64,000 nucleotides of DNA from Spirodela intermedia. Lineage: Eukaryota; Streptophyta; Magnoliopsida; Alismatales; Araceae. Of this stretch, positions 48,801 to 59,767 are shown in pieces; within the stretch, counting starts at the first letter, position 1, and every line of letters begins with the position of its first letter. The notes under the pieces were generated by a model, which did not search any database, was not told the DNA's origin, and was given only the letters and a program-made list of their open reading frames with translations. The stretch covers positions 10,224,327-10,288,326 of the forward strand of contig LR746272.1 of NCBI GenBank assembly GCA_902729315.2. The letters are read 5' to 3'. Made by a program: the position numbers and the translations under genes.

Positions 48801-50470
48801 ATGTTCCCCTTACTTGTTTCTGAAAGCGAACGACGTTCGGTATATCTGCATCGTATTTTGAACCAGAAAGTCATTAAAGGGGACGTACTTGGGCCTCCCT
48901 TGGGTAGTACCAGAGCTGGAAGCATTGGACAGCACAAGTAATGTCAGAAATAGCTGATAGTAAACGCGCCAGCCGGGGAAATGAACTAGGCCCACACCCG
49001 TGGACATGTCACCGGGAAGATCGTACCTCAAGGAAAGGGAAGTTATCGGCTTCCCAGTGAGAATGGGAGAAGACTCCCCAGCTGCAATTCTGCGAATATA
49101 GCCTTCTAGATCAGGGTGGGAGACGAGGGGAACGCATGCCTTGAAGCTCTCGGGATCGGTTCGCCCTCCCAGTCCCAGGTTCTGCAGATACTCCGCTTCG
49201 CTATTCTCTTCCAGGATCATCTTGAGGGTCTCCCTCTGGACCTTCCCCACGTCCTGGGTCAGCGCTTCGAACTCATCGATGACGGCGTCCTGGTGGAAAA
49301 TTCTCATCTTCGTCGAAGAGGTTGAGAAAAAAAGCCAAGTCCTGGAAAGAGAAATCTTTCACTATTCAGGGAATCTTTATAGTCCCGAGGTAGAATCAAG
49401 GAAGGGGAAGCCTCGATTGGGTTCCAAAATCGTGTGCGATTTGCCTTGAAATGCGAAGAACCTGTCCTCCGGAATCCCCACTCGCAGTCCGAAGAGGCTG
49501 CTCTCCCCGCTGGGTCCGCCGAATTGGGACGAAAATTTGAGCCAGCAAGAGAGAGAATTGATCGAAATCTTCGCGATGCGGCGACGAGTTCGGCTTTTTA
49601 CAGATGCCCGAAACTTCAGCGAAGAACGGCCGGTTGAAACCCGACGAGAAAACGACCGCCGGGAATCGAAAACCCCTCTCGCAGGGTATTCTAGACGTTT
49701 GCGAAGACCAGGTTCCTCGTCGGCTGCGAAGAGATGAGAGCAAACAGGCCCTGAGTCTAATCAGGGAGAGGGACAGAGACAAGATGAACAGTCTTCGAAC
49801 GTATCGAATGCGCAATTGGAGAAACTGCGAAATCTATTGTCGGGTGTCATCGAAGGCATCTCCGGGGTGAGATACTCTCCGTAGAACGCCCTGGAAGGAA
49901 AGAGGGGATTCGGCCAGGTTCAGCCCTCGTAGCGAGAGGAGTTTCAATCAAGGAAAGTGGAGAGACCCGTGATCTCTAAATCCGCGATGAAGAAAAGAGT
50001 CTAAAGCAAGGTACGAAGAAACAGTCAAATGATCAGCAGGAATCGGCGGAACAGTGGGAGCAAGGCCGCGAGCAGTGGCTACCAGATGATTGAATTAAAG
50101 AGAGAGAGGCAACAGTAATTTAAGGGAGGGAGAGAAGCTCTCACAGGAAAGGCGGAAGATCAAGCTGCCAGCCCCAGCCGCCACTACTTCGCTCCGAAAG
50201 CTTATAAGAGAAGAGAATCGCCTATCGCCATCGAAGTCACCCCCCCCGCCCAAGTTGCTTTGGGCACGGGTACTCCGAGATACCAAATCACAGGGGAGAA
50301 AACCCCAGATCTCTCCTAAGATACGAAAGAGCAGATTCGAGACTGATGGCACCGTCCTCTCCGATGGAGTGGAAGAGATACGATACAGACGACCAGAGAA
50401 GCCCGATTGACAGCCTAAGGAACTTGGGGAAGGGTAGAGTCAGCCTTTATAGCGGAACGGGGACGGAAAT
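45890..50470. repeat. Segmental duplication unit A (contains GH3 copy A)
   Basis: The GH3 gene and its flanks match unit B (58880-63060). Shared 3' flank landmarks include GGGGAGCGAGCTCCGAGTCTC (A near 46019, B near 58973) and GGGCATTTGCTG (A near 46352, B near 59276). Shared 5' flank landmarks include GACTGATGGCACCG (A 50341, B 62945) and GAGGCTGCTCTCCCCGCTGG. A CT run lies at the left border of each unit. Borders are approximate. Confidence 0.75.
46690..49307 (-). CDS. GH3: GH3 acyl-acid amido synthetase, JAR1-like, copy A
   Basis: Four exons: 49307-49027, 48915-48814, 48130-47334 and 47231-46690 (281, 102, 797 and 542 nt), giving 573 residues; JAR1 has 575. GH3 enzymes adenylate a plant acid (jasmonate, auxin, benzoates) with ATP and join it to an amino acid in the cytosol. 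Nucleotide-binding motifs are intact: SSGTTQGRPKY, DYGSSEGWIAANV and YRYRLGDVV, plus the C-terminal Lys in SQFKNPRF. FICRR-type FVCRRGLVLNVNIDKNTERD and CLDRCFIDAGY place it with group I (JAR1/GH3.11) rather than auxin-conjugating group II. The His that precedes this motif in JAR1 (H328, from memory) is Ala here, so jasmonate specificity should not be assumed. Intron 1 (111 bp) is stop-free and in frame. The start matches copy B. Confidence 0.93.
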
Positions 50471-52276
50471 GGCTTCGCAAGACTACAAGGCCGCCGCTAT
50501 GGGCGTGGGAGACAAACGGGAACGTGGAGATTTCCCCTCCACTACAGTTCCGACCCCCCTCAAAGCGGACTCGATTGCGGCGGGAAGAACAGCGACAGTG
50601 TAATCGCCATCCCTAGCGGCTATCTCCTCGATTGCCGACCTTCGCTGGTTAATCTACTTACCGCAGACTCGGGGAGGGGGAGGCCGTCTCCGTCGAGGGG
50701 TCCTCTCCCTCCCCGACTCGTTGCCAGCTTCGTCAAAAGTCAAGAGCGCTCCTCGTTGGCCGACGGCAGTCGCCGCACGGCGCCTCGGGTTCCAGCCGAT
50801 TAATATCTCATCGACTCGGGCGATGTCCCGAGTCGCGGGCTCGGAAGAATAGCGCTGACTCACTGTCGGCTCCAAGTTCAGAGATGCATACTCCTAAAAG
50901 ATCATTCGGGGCTCTTACAGGTTGACTTCTGCGTCCTTTACCGATCGAAAGCTCGTTTTTACAGAGCCCAATCCAGCGGCTGGAGAGTGCCCAGAGAACG
51001 ATCGAGAGGAAAATTTCCAACTTGCACATAAAAAAAACTGAACTTCTCTGCTCTTAAATATCTCCCACTAATTGTTTTATAATCGCACACTCGGATCATT
51101 AATTTTTAACTTTAGGATAAGATTAAACTTTGCGAAGATCATAATCACGGGTCACTTAACTAATACGCAATTCTCGAACTTTGATAAATTTTTATTTCTT
51201 ATTGCAACTTGAGCTGTGAGCGTCAAGACGCTACCGTACTGCTGTTCTTGGGAAAAAGATCTACCATGAGAGAGAACACGGGACACGCACAGACCAATAG
51301 AAAAGCCCGAAAAACAGGCCAATGGGTCAGATCTTACGAAGATTACTCCCCTAGGTCGCAGATACTTACTAGAGCTATGAGAAGAGAGAGAAAGATGAAC
51401 TGGACGGCCATCAAGAGAGAAGAAGAATGGCTTTCTTTCAGGGGGCTCTGACTCCTGAACAAATCCAAGACTGGCCCGGGCCGTGGCCTTTGCTGGCCCA
51501 CGGACCCCTGTATCGACAAACAAACTTGGGGATTATTTGTTCGAAATTCAATTAATCATAAAATAGTTGCCTCTGAGAGTTACCCTTTCCTTCGCAAAAG
51601 GGTAATAGCGACACCGGGAAAAGGGACGGCGGCCGCATGCTACGAGTTCTCCGGATAATATGATCGGATTCCCGTTGTGACCATCGTTGCCCGTCTTTAG
51701 CAAAGCCGATTTGGCTATATTCTGGCCCACGGGTCCCCCAATCCCCACTTTCCCGCCCATGATGTCATAACTCAGAGTCTCATGCATTGAATGGTCTTCT
51801 CTCTCTCTCCCTCTGCCCTCATATTCCAGCGCATGAAGAAGACGTAGACGGAGGGCATGACGGATATCGGCAACGAGAGAGAGAGAGAGAGATGTCATGC
51901 TCCTTGGACAAAACGAGAAGCGGAGCAGTTGGCCGGAGGTGGCCGGAGCAACTGCGGCGATTGCGGCGCCGTTTGACCTCCTTGGTCCCTAAATGACAGG
52001 CAGGGCAGGGCTTTGACTTTCTTACCGAACAAGGTGTGTAGAGAGGGACCGACAATTAGGTCCGGTACCCAATCGATATGGGCAGCTGCCTAATCATACC
52101 CTATTTATTCGGTGTTGATGTTCCCTTGGCGTCAGCCCCGAACTTGAGACCCGTCACTTACCGCTGTCGACGAGCACCACCACGACGAGAGTTTTCCTCG
52201 GAGCGATGCCTGCTACACTCCTTTCCCTCAGAGTCAACGCCGTAAGGTACCATTGGAGACAAGGTTCTCTTTTGTG

Positions 52277-52402
52277 CTGCCCAGAGCCTGCAACCTACTT
52301 GGAGAGCCTGATTGGAGAGAACTAAGAATGGTCAACCTCGTGAAACACACGAGGCAAGACTTGGTCTTTCCATCTAGGAGCCATCGTCAAGGGGTTGCGG
52401 CG

Positions 52403-52466
<64 letters not shown>

Positions 52467-52690
52467 GTCGTGGCTCTCTCTTCTTGAGGACGTCCTAAAG
52501 CACTCACGGTATCATTATGAATATACAAGCCGAAACTGTCTGCCCAGCCTCCAACCTAGATTGGAGCGAACGAAGGATGATCTGCCTCGTGACACATACG
52601 TGGCAGTGGAGGCAAGACCCCGTCTTTCCATCTGAACCCCCACCACCGTCAAGGGATTCCGGCAGAGCTCTCTATATTTATCTCTCTTTC
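52277..52690 (+). repeat. Two direct copies of a ~140-bp unit, each ending in a CT run
   Basis: Copy 1 spans about 52277-52408 and copy 2 about 52539-52676. Shared blocks in order are CTGCCCAG, CAACCTA, GATTGGAG, CCTCGTGA, GGCAAGAC, GTCTTTCCATCT and GTCAAGGG. Both pass directly into CT-rich simple sequence (52407-52462 and about 52670-52704). Confidence 0.8.
52407..52462. repeat. (TC)n microsatellite
   Basis: About 28 TC units. Confidence 0.95.
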
Positions 52691-53910
52691 TCTATCTCTC
52701 TATCTTAAAGCGGCGGAGGGTGACGGGCCGCTGCAGGGGGGTAGACCTCGCATGCTGTCACTTCAAGCGCATGAATGGGCGGCTGGCAGGAACTCGCCGG
52801 CACTGCGGCGGGTCACATCGGGAGGGATTGGCCGGTGTGCTCCACGCGGCCATTTGCGGCCCCCGATTTCTCTCTCTATTGTCTACGCGGAAGGCGCTTG
52901 TGTAACGGCAGAATTTTTGCCCTGGACTAACTTGCCAGGACCACGGCGCTGTCGGCGGCAGGGCCTCCGGCCGTTTCCACTTGTGAGACATGGGTGAGAG
53001 AGTTGCTGCGCTGGCGTCAGCATGACAGTAGACCTTTATCAGTTGAAACGAACTACATTATTAAATGATCATAAAAATAAAGCCGAAATTAATGTACCCT
53101 TTATTTTCGACAAATAACCTCCAGAACTATCGGATTAGTGATATTTTTTTGGCTCGATGGTTTTTTACAGATCACTTGACGCGGAAACCTCAACCAGACG
53201 ATCTCACAAATAGGCAAGTGGGTTCTAGTAGATCACTTATCACGGTAGTCAGTCCTTGAGGTACCGCCGCGGTTGAGGCGTTCCACACTCAATGTATGGT
53301 CTAATGCAACAAAATAGGGTTCACTCACCGATGAGACAATCAGAAAAAAAACTGAAAGAACAAACGAAAAAGAGGGAGGGAAGAGTTCAGGCAATAGCCT
53401 CGTCCGAGCCGTAGGTGTGGACAGTCCTCGGCGAGTTGGACGTGCTTGGGAGATGATTCTATGGCCCGGGGGCGTCGCGGCGAGCGGCGAGCGGCAGCAG
53501 CACTACGACCCTGGTGCCTCGATGAAGACTCGGAAGGGTGGATATGGCATGGGGATGGAAAGGAGGAAGAGGGAAGGTGGGCTCCAACCGAGAGTGCGGG
53601 GCACTCCGGCCAACTCTTTAAATTATCCTGTCTCAACAATAGTTTTTCGTGCTATTTATAAATCCCAGCATAGGACAAAACGTAAGAAGAGGAACAGTAC
53701 ATTTAAATAAATTCATTCGTGCGTCGAGTGGCGGTGCGGCTCCGGTGCGGTCGTAGGCCGGTTTTCTCGAAGCGTCAGGGGTGAAACGGCGCGTCGCTTC
53801 GTTCCCCCATTAGCGGGTGCGTCGCCTTGTCCCCATCATTACTCCATTCAATTAACCTAATATTAAACAACATTGTAATGGAATATGATAAGGTTCGTCA
53901 TAAGTGAGCA

Positions 53911-53938
53911 TCTCTCTCTCTCTCTCTCTCTCTCTCTA
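53911..53938. repeat. (TC)n microsatellite
   Basis: About 14 TC units at the left border of a strongly AT-rich block. Confidence 0.95.
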
Positions 53939-55566
53939 GACCATATCTCCCTAGACCGTCTCATTTGCATAACTGAAAGTTTAGGCATTGGCTTCTAAGA
54001 CTCATGCCCACATTATTAAGTGTAAAATTCCTAGGATGAGTGTTGGAGTTAAACAAGAGGGCGATACATTTCATAGTTTCAAAGATTATTGTTAAAAATA
54101 TTTTTTTGCACGGAAAAATATTAATCCAACCTTATATTTAATTTAATTTGTTTACAAGTTGCATTCCAAATATGCCTGCTAGATATTCCTACATGAACCA
54201 GTCTCACTCGACATAAATTTTGCTAAAAGATAATGCATCACAAAAACATCTAAAGTTGACAACCATTGCTAGTGCATATCAGGATTTAATGAGAAACTTA
54301 GAGAGCTGAAGTGAAACTTTTTCATGCCATCTTGAAATTAAACTTCAAATGCTAAAAACCACCTATTAAGGTATGAATATTAAAAGAGTTGTTGTTCGTT
54401 GCCTTGGAAAGTTAAACACTAGTTTTAGTTCACAATTTTGTCTGCAAAATAAATTAATTTCGTGTGTGTATTGTTTATAACTATAAATGATCGATACTTT
54501 TTCACTATTGCTTTCCTTCTTGGACATTTTTGGCTTAAAAAATATTTATTCGCCAACCAAAAGGGCATGCAAAAAAGTTTGCTCAAAGTATAAAAAAGTT
54601 AACGTTGTTTAACCATCAAAATAAACTTATTAGCTCATTATTCTCTACTATACATTACAGATCTTTGAATTCGTGACCAAAAAAGTTCAATAAAGTTAGC
54701 TATCGACTTCATAATTTTATTTTTTTGGAATTTTAACAATAATTTGAGAGGTTAACATAATTATTTTGATGCTTTTTTATTGGTAATCAGTGGATAGATA
54801 AAAATTGCATAATGTTATCATATAATTATTTATCAAGTTCAACAACATTTTAAAAGGAGAGTCACCAAGAAACCAACCAAGATAACGAACATAAGGTTTG
54901 TACACTGCCCTTGACCTTTTCAGCAAGGATCAAACTTGAAGTTCAGGGTTGAAATTCCATTCCCTAACGGATGACCCCCCACCTCTCCTCTCTATCTCTC
55001 TCTCTCTCTCTAAGTTTCTCTTTCTCCCTCTCTTTGCATCTCTCTTTCTCTCTATTATGAATACAAACCCCCTCCCCTATTGTCTCTCATCTCGCCTGAC
55101 GTGACAGGTATCGGGTTTTATAGAAGATCATCACACTCGACTGCTCTAAAATCATATGTTTCTTGAAAAAATATATATATTCAAGAAATCAACTGAGTAT
55201 TGGTGAGTTGGAGAGACCAATTCGTTAAACCCTGTCGATCTCCAAGGCTCCACCCCACCAACAATGTAATCTACTTCTCCTCGAGAAAATGGGAAAGTTA
55301 GTATTTTCTTTATCCAAAATAAATAGAAATAAATCTATTCATATTTATAAACCCAAATTGAGATATTGGGGAAATTAATGGATCGCTGGCCTTGAGCTGG
55401 ACTCTACCGAGGACAAGCCTAGTTTTTTTCAAACCTTGTGCCGAGCTTCGAAGCACGGCCTGCCCTATTGCCTTATCAAGCTTGGGGCAGATGTCCTCTA
55501 GTTTGCAAGACAAATAAGAGTAAAGTAAATGGTTATTGGGAAATGTATGAAGTGCATGCGGACCGC

Positions 55567-55602
55567 GGCATACGCGGTGCTACGAAGAAGTCTTCGTATG
55601 CC
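55567..55602. repeat. Short inverted repeat (hairpin)
   Basis: TACGAAGA, two bases, then TCTTCGTA form a perfect stem (55581-55598). An alternative outer pairing uses GGCATACG (55567-55574) and CGTATGCC (55595-55602). A direct repeat TATGCCAACGCC(A/G)CGTT follows at 55597 and 55636. Confidence 0.8.
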
Positions 55603-56325
55603 AACGCCACGTTGCTCTTCGAGTTGGGGCCATCATATGCCAACGCCGCGTTCCGTGGTGCAGACAGTTTTGAGACGGCTTGGAAAGATGCGTGGAAAAT
55701 CGTTGAAGATCGGAGACAATTCGGCCTCGTGCTCGTTCGATAATTTTAATTATTTTTTAATATAAATAATAGCTCGAGATCGTCCCCACAGTGACCCTTT
55801 GATTCGATAACAACCGCTCAGAACTGATCCAATGAATATGATACTACGCCATGGTGACTTACATAAACTTTCCATTATTTGGAAAATATATTGTTCCCGA
55901 CAAAAGACTATTGCATGGTTTCATCCGAATAGGCGAAAAAATGAAAGTGAGCCACATAATAGTCAGGAAATCTTCTACACATCCATACTGGGGAAAAGAA
56001 GATTTGAGAACCAGCGCACCAGAGCGGAGCCCATCGTCATGAATATCTGAATCCAAGCCCAAGCCCAAGCCCAGGTAGTCACTGACGAATCACGGGCAAC
56101 AAATAGTGCTTCAAATAAATAACAAGATAAGATAATGTTAGCCCTCCAGGACTTGATGAATCTCCTTCGGAGGCCGACGTAGCTCATGGGGTCTCACTGA
56201 AGACCTCCATAGCTGCACCAACCTCTCCCTACAGCTTTTTTTTACACGTAAACTGATCAAAAAAATGACGAGCAGCTAAAAGATACAGCAGGAGGGAGAC
56301 AAAAGAATGGAGAGGGCGCTGGGTT

Positions 56326-58886
56326 TCACGATCTGCGCCTTCTTCTATTGAGAGTCGCAGAGAGGAGCTTGCAGACGTGGTCGCAGTTCTCACGATGGTA
56401 TTCGATCAGCAGGCACAGCTGCCTTATGGCCTCCCTCTTCTCCTCGTTCCTGGAAAACAGCTCCACCTTCGATTCTCTATCTCCCTTCTTCAGCTCCGCC
56501 ACCTTCTGCGCCAGTCTTTCCTCCTCTTTCATCTTCTCATCTAGCTTTGATCGAAGGAGGGTGGATTCATCTTTCAGCATGGAGATGATTCCTTGTAGTT
56601 CAATCTCATTGTCAATTCCGTCTTCTCAACCTTCAATCCTTCTTCCGAGTGAACCAACACCTTTATCCACCTCTTCATCAACGTGACATCATTGGAGCAA
56701 TCGGAAATGTGGGTGTGGATGTGCCTGCAGTCGCCTTCCACTTTTATCTCCAGGTAATCAAAGGCCCTACCCAGGGACTCCATTACTAGCTGCACCAATT
56801 CCTTGACTTTCCGGAGATCGCCCTCCACGAGATTAATTCTGGATGATAATGTCCATGAGTGTTCTTTTAGTTTTCTGCATTCAATGCCTCCGCTGTCCCC
56901 TTGTGGATCTCTTCCTTGTCCTTACTTTCCGTTTCGGTTATCCTAAGCTTTTGATTGGATAGGCGGATCTGGACTTCCAGATTTTGAAAGTGTCCATTCA
57001 GCTTCATCACCTCCTTGTCCAATTCTGCTTTCTATGATTCAGAGAATTTAAGCTTCCCAGCCACTTCTTTCACGTTATCTTCCAATCCGTTCAGCTGAAT
57101 GGTAGTTTCTGTTCCTGGACAAGTCCTTTTAGCGACAGGATTATCTCCTCCTTTTTATCGAGCCCGACAATCCTTCCCTGTGCAACCTCGAGATCCTTGG
57201 AAAACTCTAGGAGTTAACTCTCAAGAAGTTTATATTTTGCAGACAACTAGTCGAGACTATCCTTCTGCTCTTTCAACATCATCTCCTGGGTGAGGACTTT
57301 CCCTGTGAGTTCACTTTCCAACTTCTCTGAGAGACTTTGCTTCTCCGTGGCCTCATTAGTCATATAGTCTTCACCTGTTCTTCTGACTCGTTGATCTTGG
57401 TGAACGCTGAATCAACCTCCTGTTGCAGGTTACTTGGCTGACGCTTCTTTAAGCTTCTTCTCAAGAGATAAGAAGTTGGCTTCTTTTTCCTACAATTGCT
57501 TTTCAAGATCAGATACTTGACCTAGTGAGTCAAGTTAATCCTACTGAAATACACAAATCTCCTTCCTCAATTGTTCTGCTTCATCTATAATCCCTTTTAG
57601 GCTGATTTCTGATTCCCCAAGTTTGGTTAGTGCCGATACTTTCACTGATTCCAGCATGTTTTTGGCTTCTTCGACAGATTCTAGTTTGTGAACAAGACCA
57701 TCAGTTCTCTCCTTCAAGACAGAATTATCACCTTCGAGGCGTTCTTTATCAGCCTTTAGCTCCCGTATCTCATTCTCAAATGCCAGTGTCCTGCTAAAAA
57801 GGATGGATTTTCTGTAGAAATTACCGACTTATCTCCTTGTAATGCTTGTAATGCCAGGTGGGACACTTCACAGGAAGCGGCTTCTAATTCCGTATCGAAG
57901 CCATCATACTTAACCTGCAGCTCAGTCTTCTCAATCTTTGATATATAAAACTCTTTTGACACTATCCACGTCCTCTTTAATCTTTTTTAACTTATTGACA
58001 GCCTCATCGTGTTCTAAACAAAATGTCGCTTTCTCATCACCGATGGCTCTCATCTGCGAGCCCAAGCCTTCATCTTCGTCCAGTAGTTTTGATTTTTCGA
58101 TGGTTTTCTCGTACGCTTCCATCTTCAATGTGATCCCTTGCATTTCAGACTTCAGGGTGTTGGCATCTTCCTCAAATGAAACATACTACGATCACGTACA
58201 TAAATGCTGCCCTTCCGGCTCGGCAATATAATATGGAACCTATCAACTGCTCCCTTGTTGGGGTCCTGGGCAGATCCCGCTCCTAAACAAAAGGGATGGA
58301 AAGGGGAAAGGTTAAACATCTCTGGACCAGACTTCAGGCTGCTTCCTTCGTGCCTCCAGATTTTCATTCTCTGCCAACAGCTTTGCATTCTCAGCTGAAC
58401 TTTCATTTGCTATTTTCCGGTGCAGGTCTGATTCATCTCTGAGATACCTAGTAATTTTATCTGCCAGCTGAATCTTGTCTAATAGTACAGCATTTTTAGA
58501 GCCTAAGGAGTCTTTTTCTTCATTTACGTATTAGTTTCCGCTTTAGATCATCCATTCGCAGTACCACAGCTTCCAGTTCCAGCTTTAAAACTCTATTTGA
58601 AAATTTTAATATTGATATCCCAGATTTCAATCGGTCACCTTCGACTTCGTACGTTTCTACAAGTCCCTCTGCCTCCCCCAAGGTTTTCAGGACCATTAAA
58701 TTTTCAAGAATGAGAGCTTCATACTTTTGGCCAATTAGAGCTTGTAATCGCATGGATCTTCTCTAAATCTTGCCTTAGCTTTCCATTCTCGATATGGAAG
58801 GCAAGAAGGCTTTCTTTGGTAGAGTTTAGGTCATCATTCAAAGTTTGCGATTCTCCCTTCACTCTGGCATTCTCATTCCTCTCTCC
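56326..58886 (-). pseudogene. Decayed CIP1-like coiled-coil protein gene (C-terminal half)
   Basis: Minus-strand coiled-coil coding sequence broken by stops and frameshifts. Recognisable pieces, from upstream down: VKGESQTLNDDLNSTKESLL (near 58850), GEAEGLVETYEVEGDRLKSG (about 58520-58753), EMQGITLKMEAYEKTIEKSK (about 57931-58143), KVKELVQLVMESLGRAFDYL (56574-56828) and the C-terminus NEEKREAIRQLCLLIEYHRE followed by RRRRRS (56326-56580). The EKREAIRQLC ending is typical of COP1-interactive protein 1 and related actin-binding NET-type proteins. The last two pieces are joined by a one-base frameshift near 56585. No 5' end is present: coding sequence stops at the CT run that borders GH3 unit B. 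Introns are not expected in this exon, so the breaks point to a pseudogene. Confidence 0.75.
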
Positions 58887-59767
58887 CTCTCTCTCTCTCT
58901 CTCTGAGAGTAATGCAGTCGATTAAGAGAGAACGAGAGTAGTGAGGTTCGCCTCACCTCTACACGTGAGAGTGGGGAGCGAGCTCCGAGTCTCGTTGGAT
59001 CGAACTCACTCTACCACACACGACTATGCGGTAATGAAGAAGGTGAGTCAAATACACTACAGGCTATGAGTCGTTCCTCCGATCCGAAAGTACCCCGAAG
59101 ATTCTTTTTCCAGGAGGGTCAGCTTCTCTCTCGAGCTGGGTACAGAAAATTTTGTTTCAGTTTAGGGCATTTGCTGGGGAAAATAGTCACAGGCTTAAGA
59201 TTAGGAATAAATTTACGACGGACTCGGTAATCTACGAGTTTTTTATGATAAGTAGGATTAATTTTGTTGCAGTTTTGGGCATTTGCTGATCTCGTGCGTG
59301 GACACAGGGCATCTCTGTCTTTGATTCAACGACCCTTTTTTCACCACACGTGTAGCGATAGAGAGGAAGTCTTGTCTCCCGAGATCTATCCGCACTCATT
59401 TATGTCCACGGGCCCAAACTCAAAACGTCGTCTGAATATGGCCACAACCACAACAAGATATGAACAAGTGTCCCAATGAGATCTAATAGAATCCCAACGA
59501 AATATTGATTGATCTGGGCAAACTTTCCTTGACATCGACCTTCTTATGATCGTCATGCAGCGTAGCTTTAACACGAAAATCCACGCAACGTCCTGGGGCA
59601 GTTTTCTTTGCGGCATCCCATTGACGTGCAATAAATGGCTCGGTCGATGGGCCAGAAAGTGGGAAAATGAGGCGACGACCTCGATGATGAGCTGACGGGA
59701 GCGAGCTCCCACCATTCATTACAGCACACGTGATTTTAGTCGTTACAACATCCCTGCCACGGCCGCC

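Larger units (their letters stand above)
50600..56300. other. Repeat-rich region between the GH3 units
   Basis: No intact gene was recognised. It contains GA/CT microsatellites, a local direct duplication ending in CT runs (52277-52690), a very AT-rich block (53820-55250) and a hairpin-forming patch near 55567-55602. Open frames up to about 120 codons on either strand lack family features. Confidence 0.5.

Noticed and set aside
51152-52055. Frames up to 123 codons between the GH3 units
   Set aside because: No family match, no conservation signal, and CT/GA-rich composition.
58147-58337. Repeated CAGACTTCAGG flanking about 180 bp inside the CIP1-like pseudogene, a possible insertion with target duplication
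   Set aside because: Coding-like sequence seems to continue inside the interval, so a clean insertion cannot be defended by eye.
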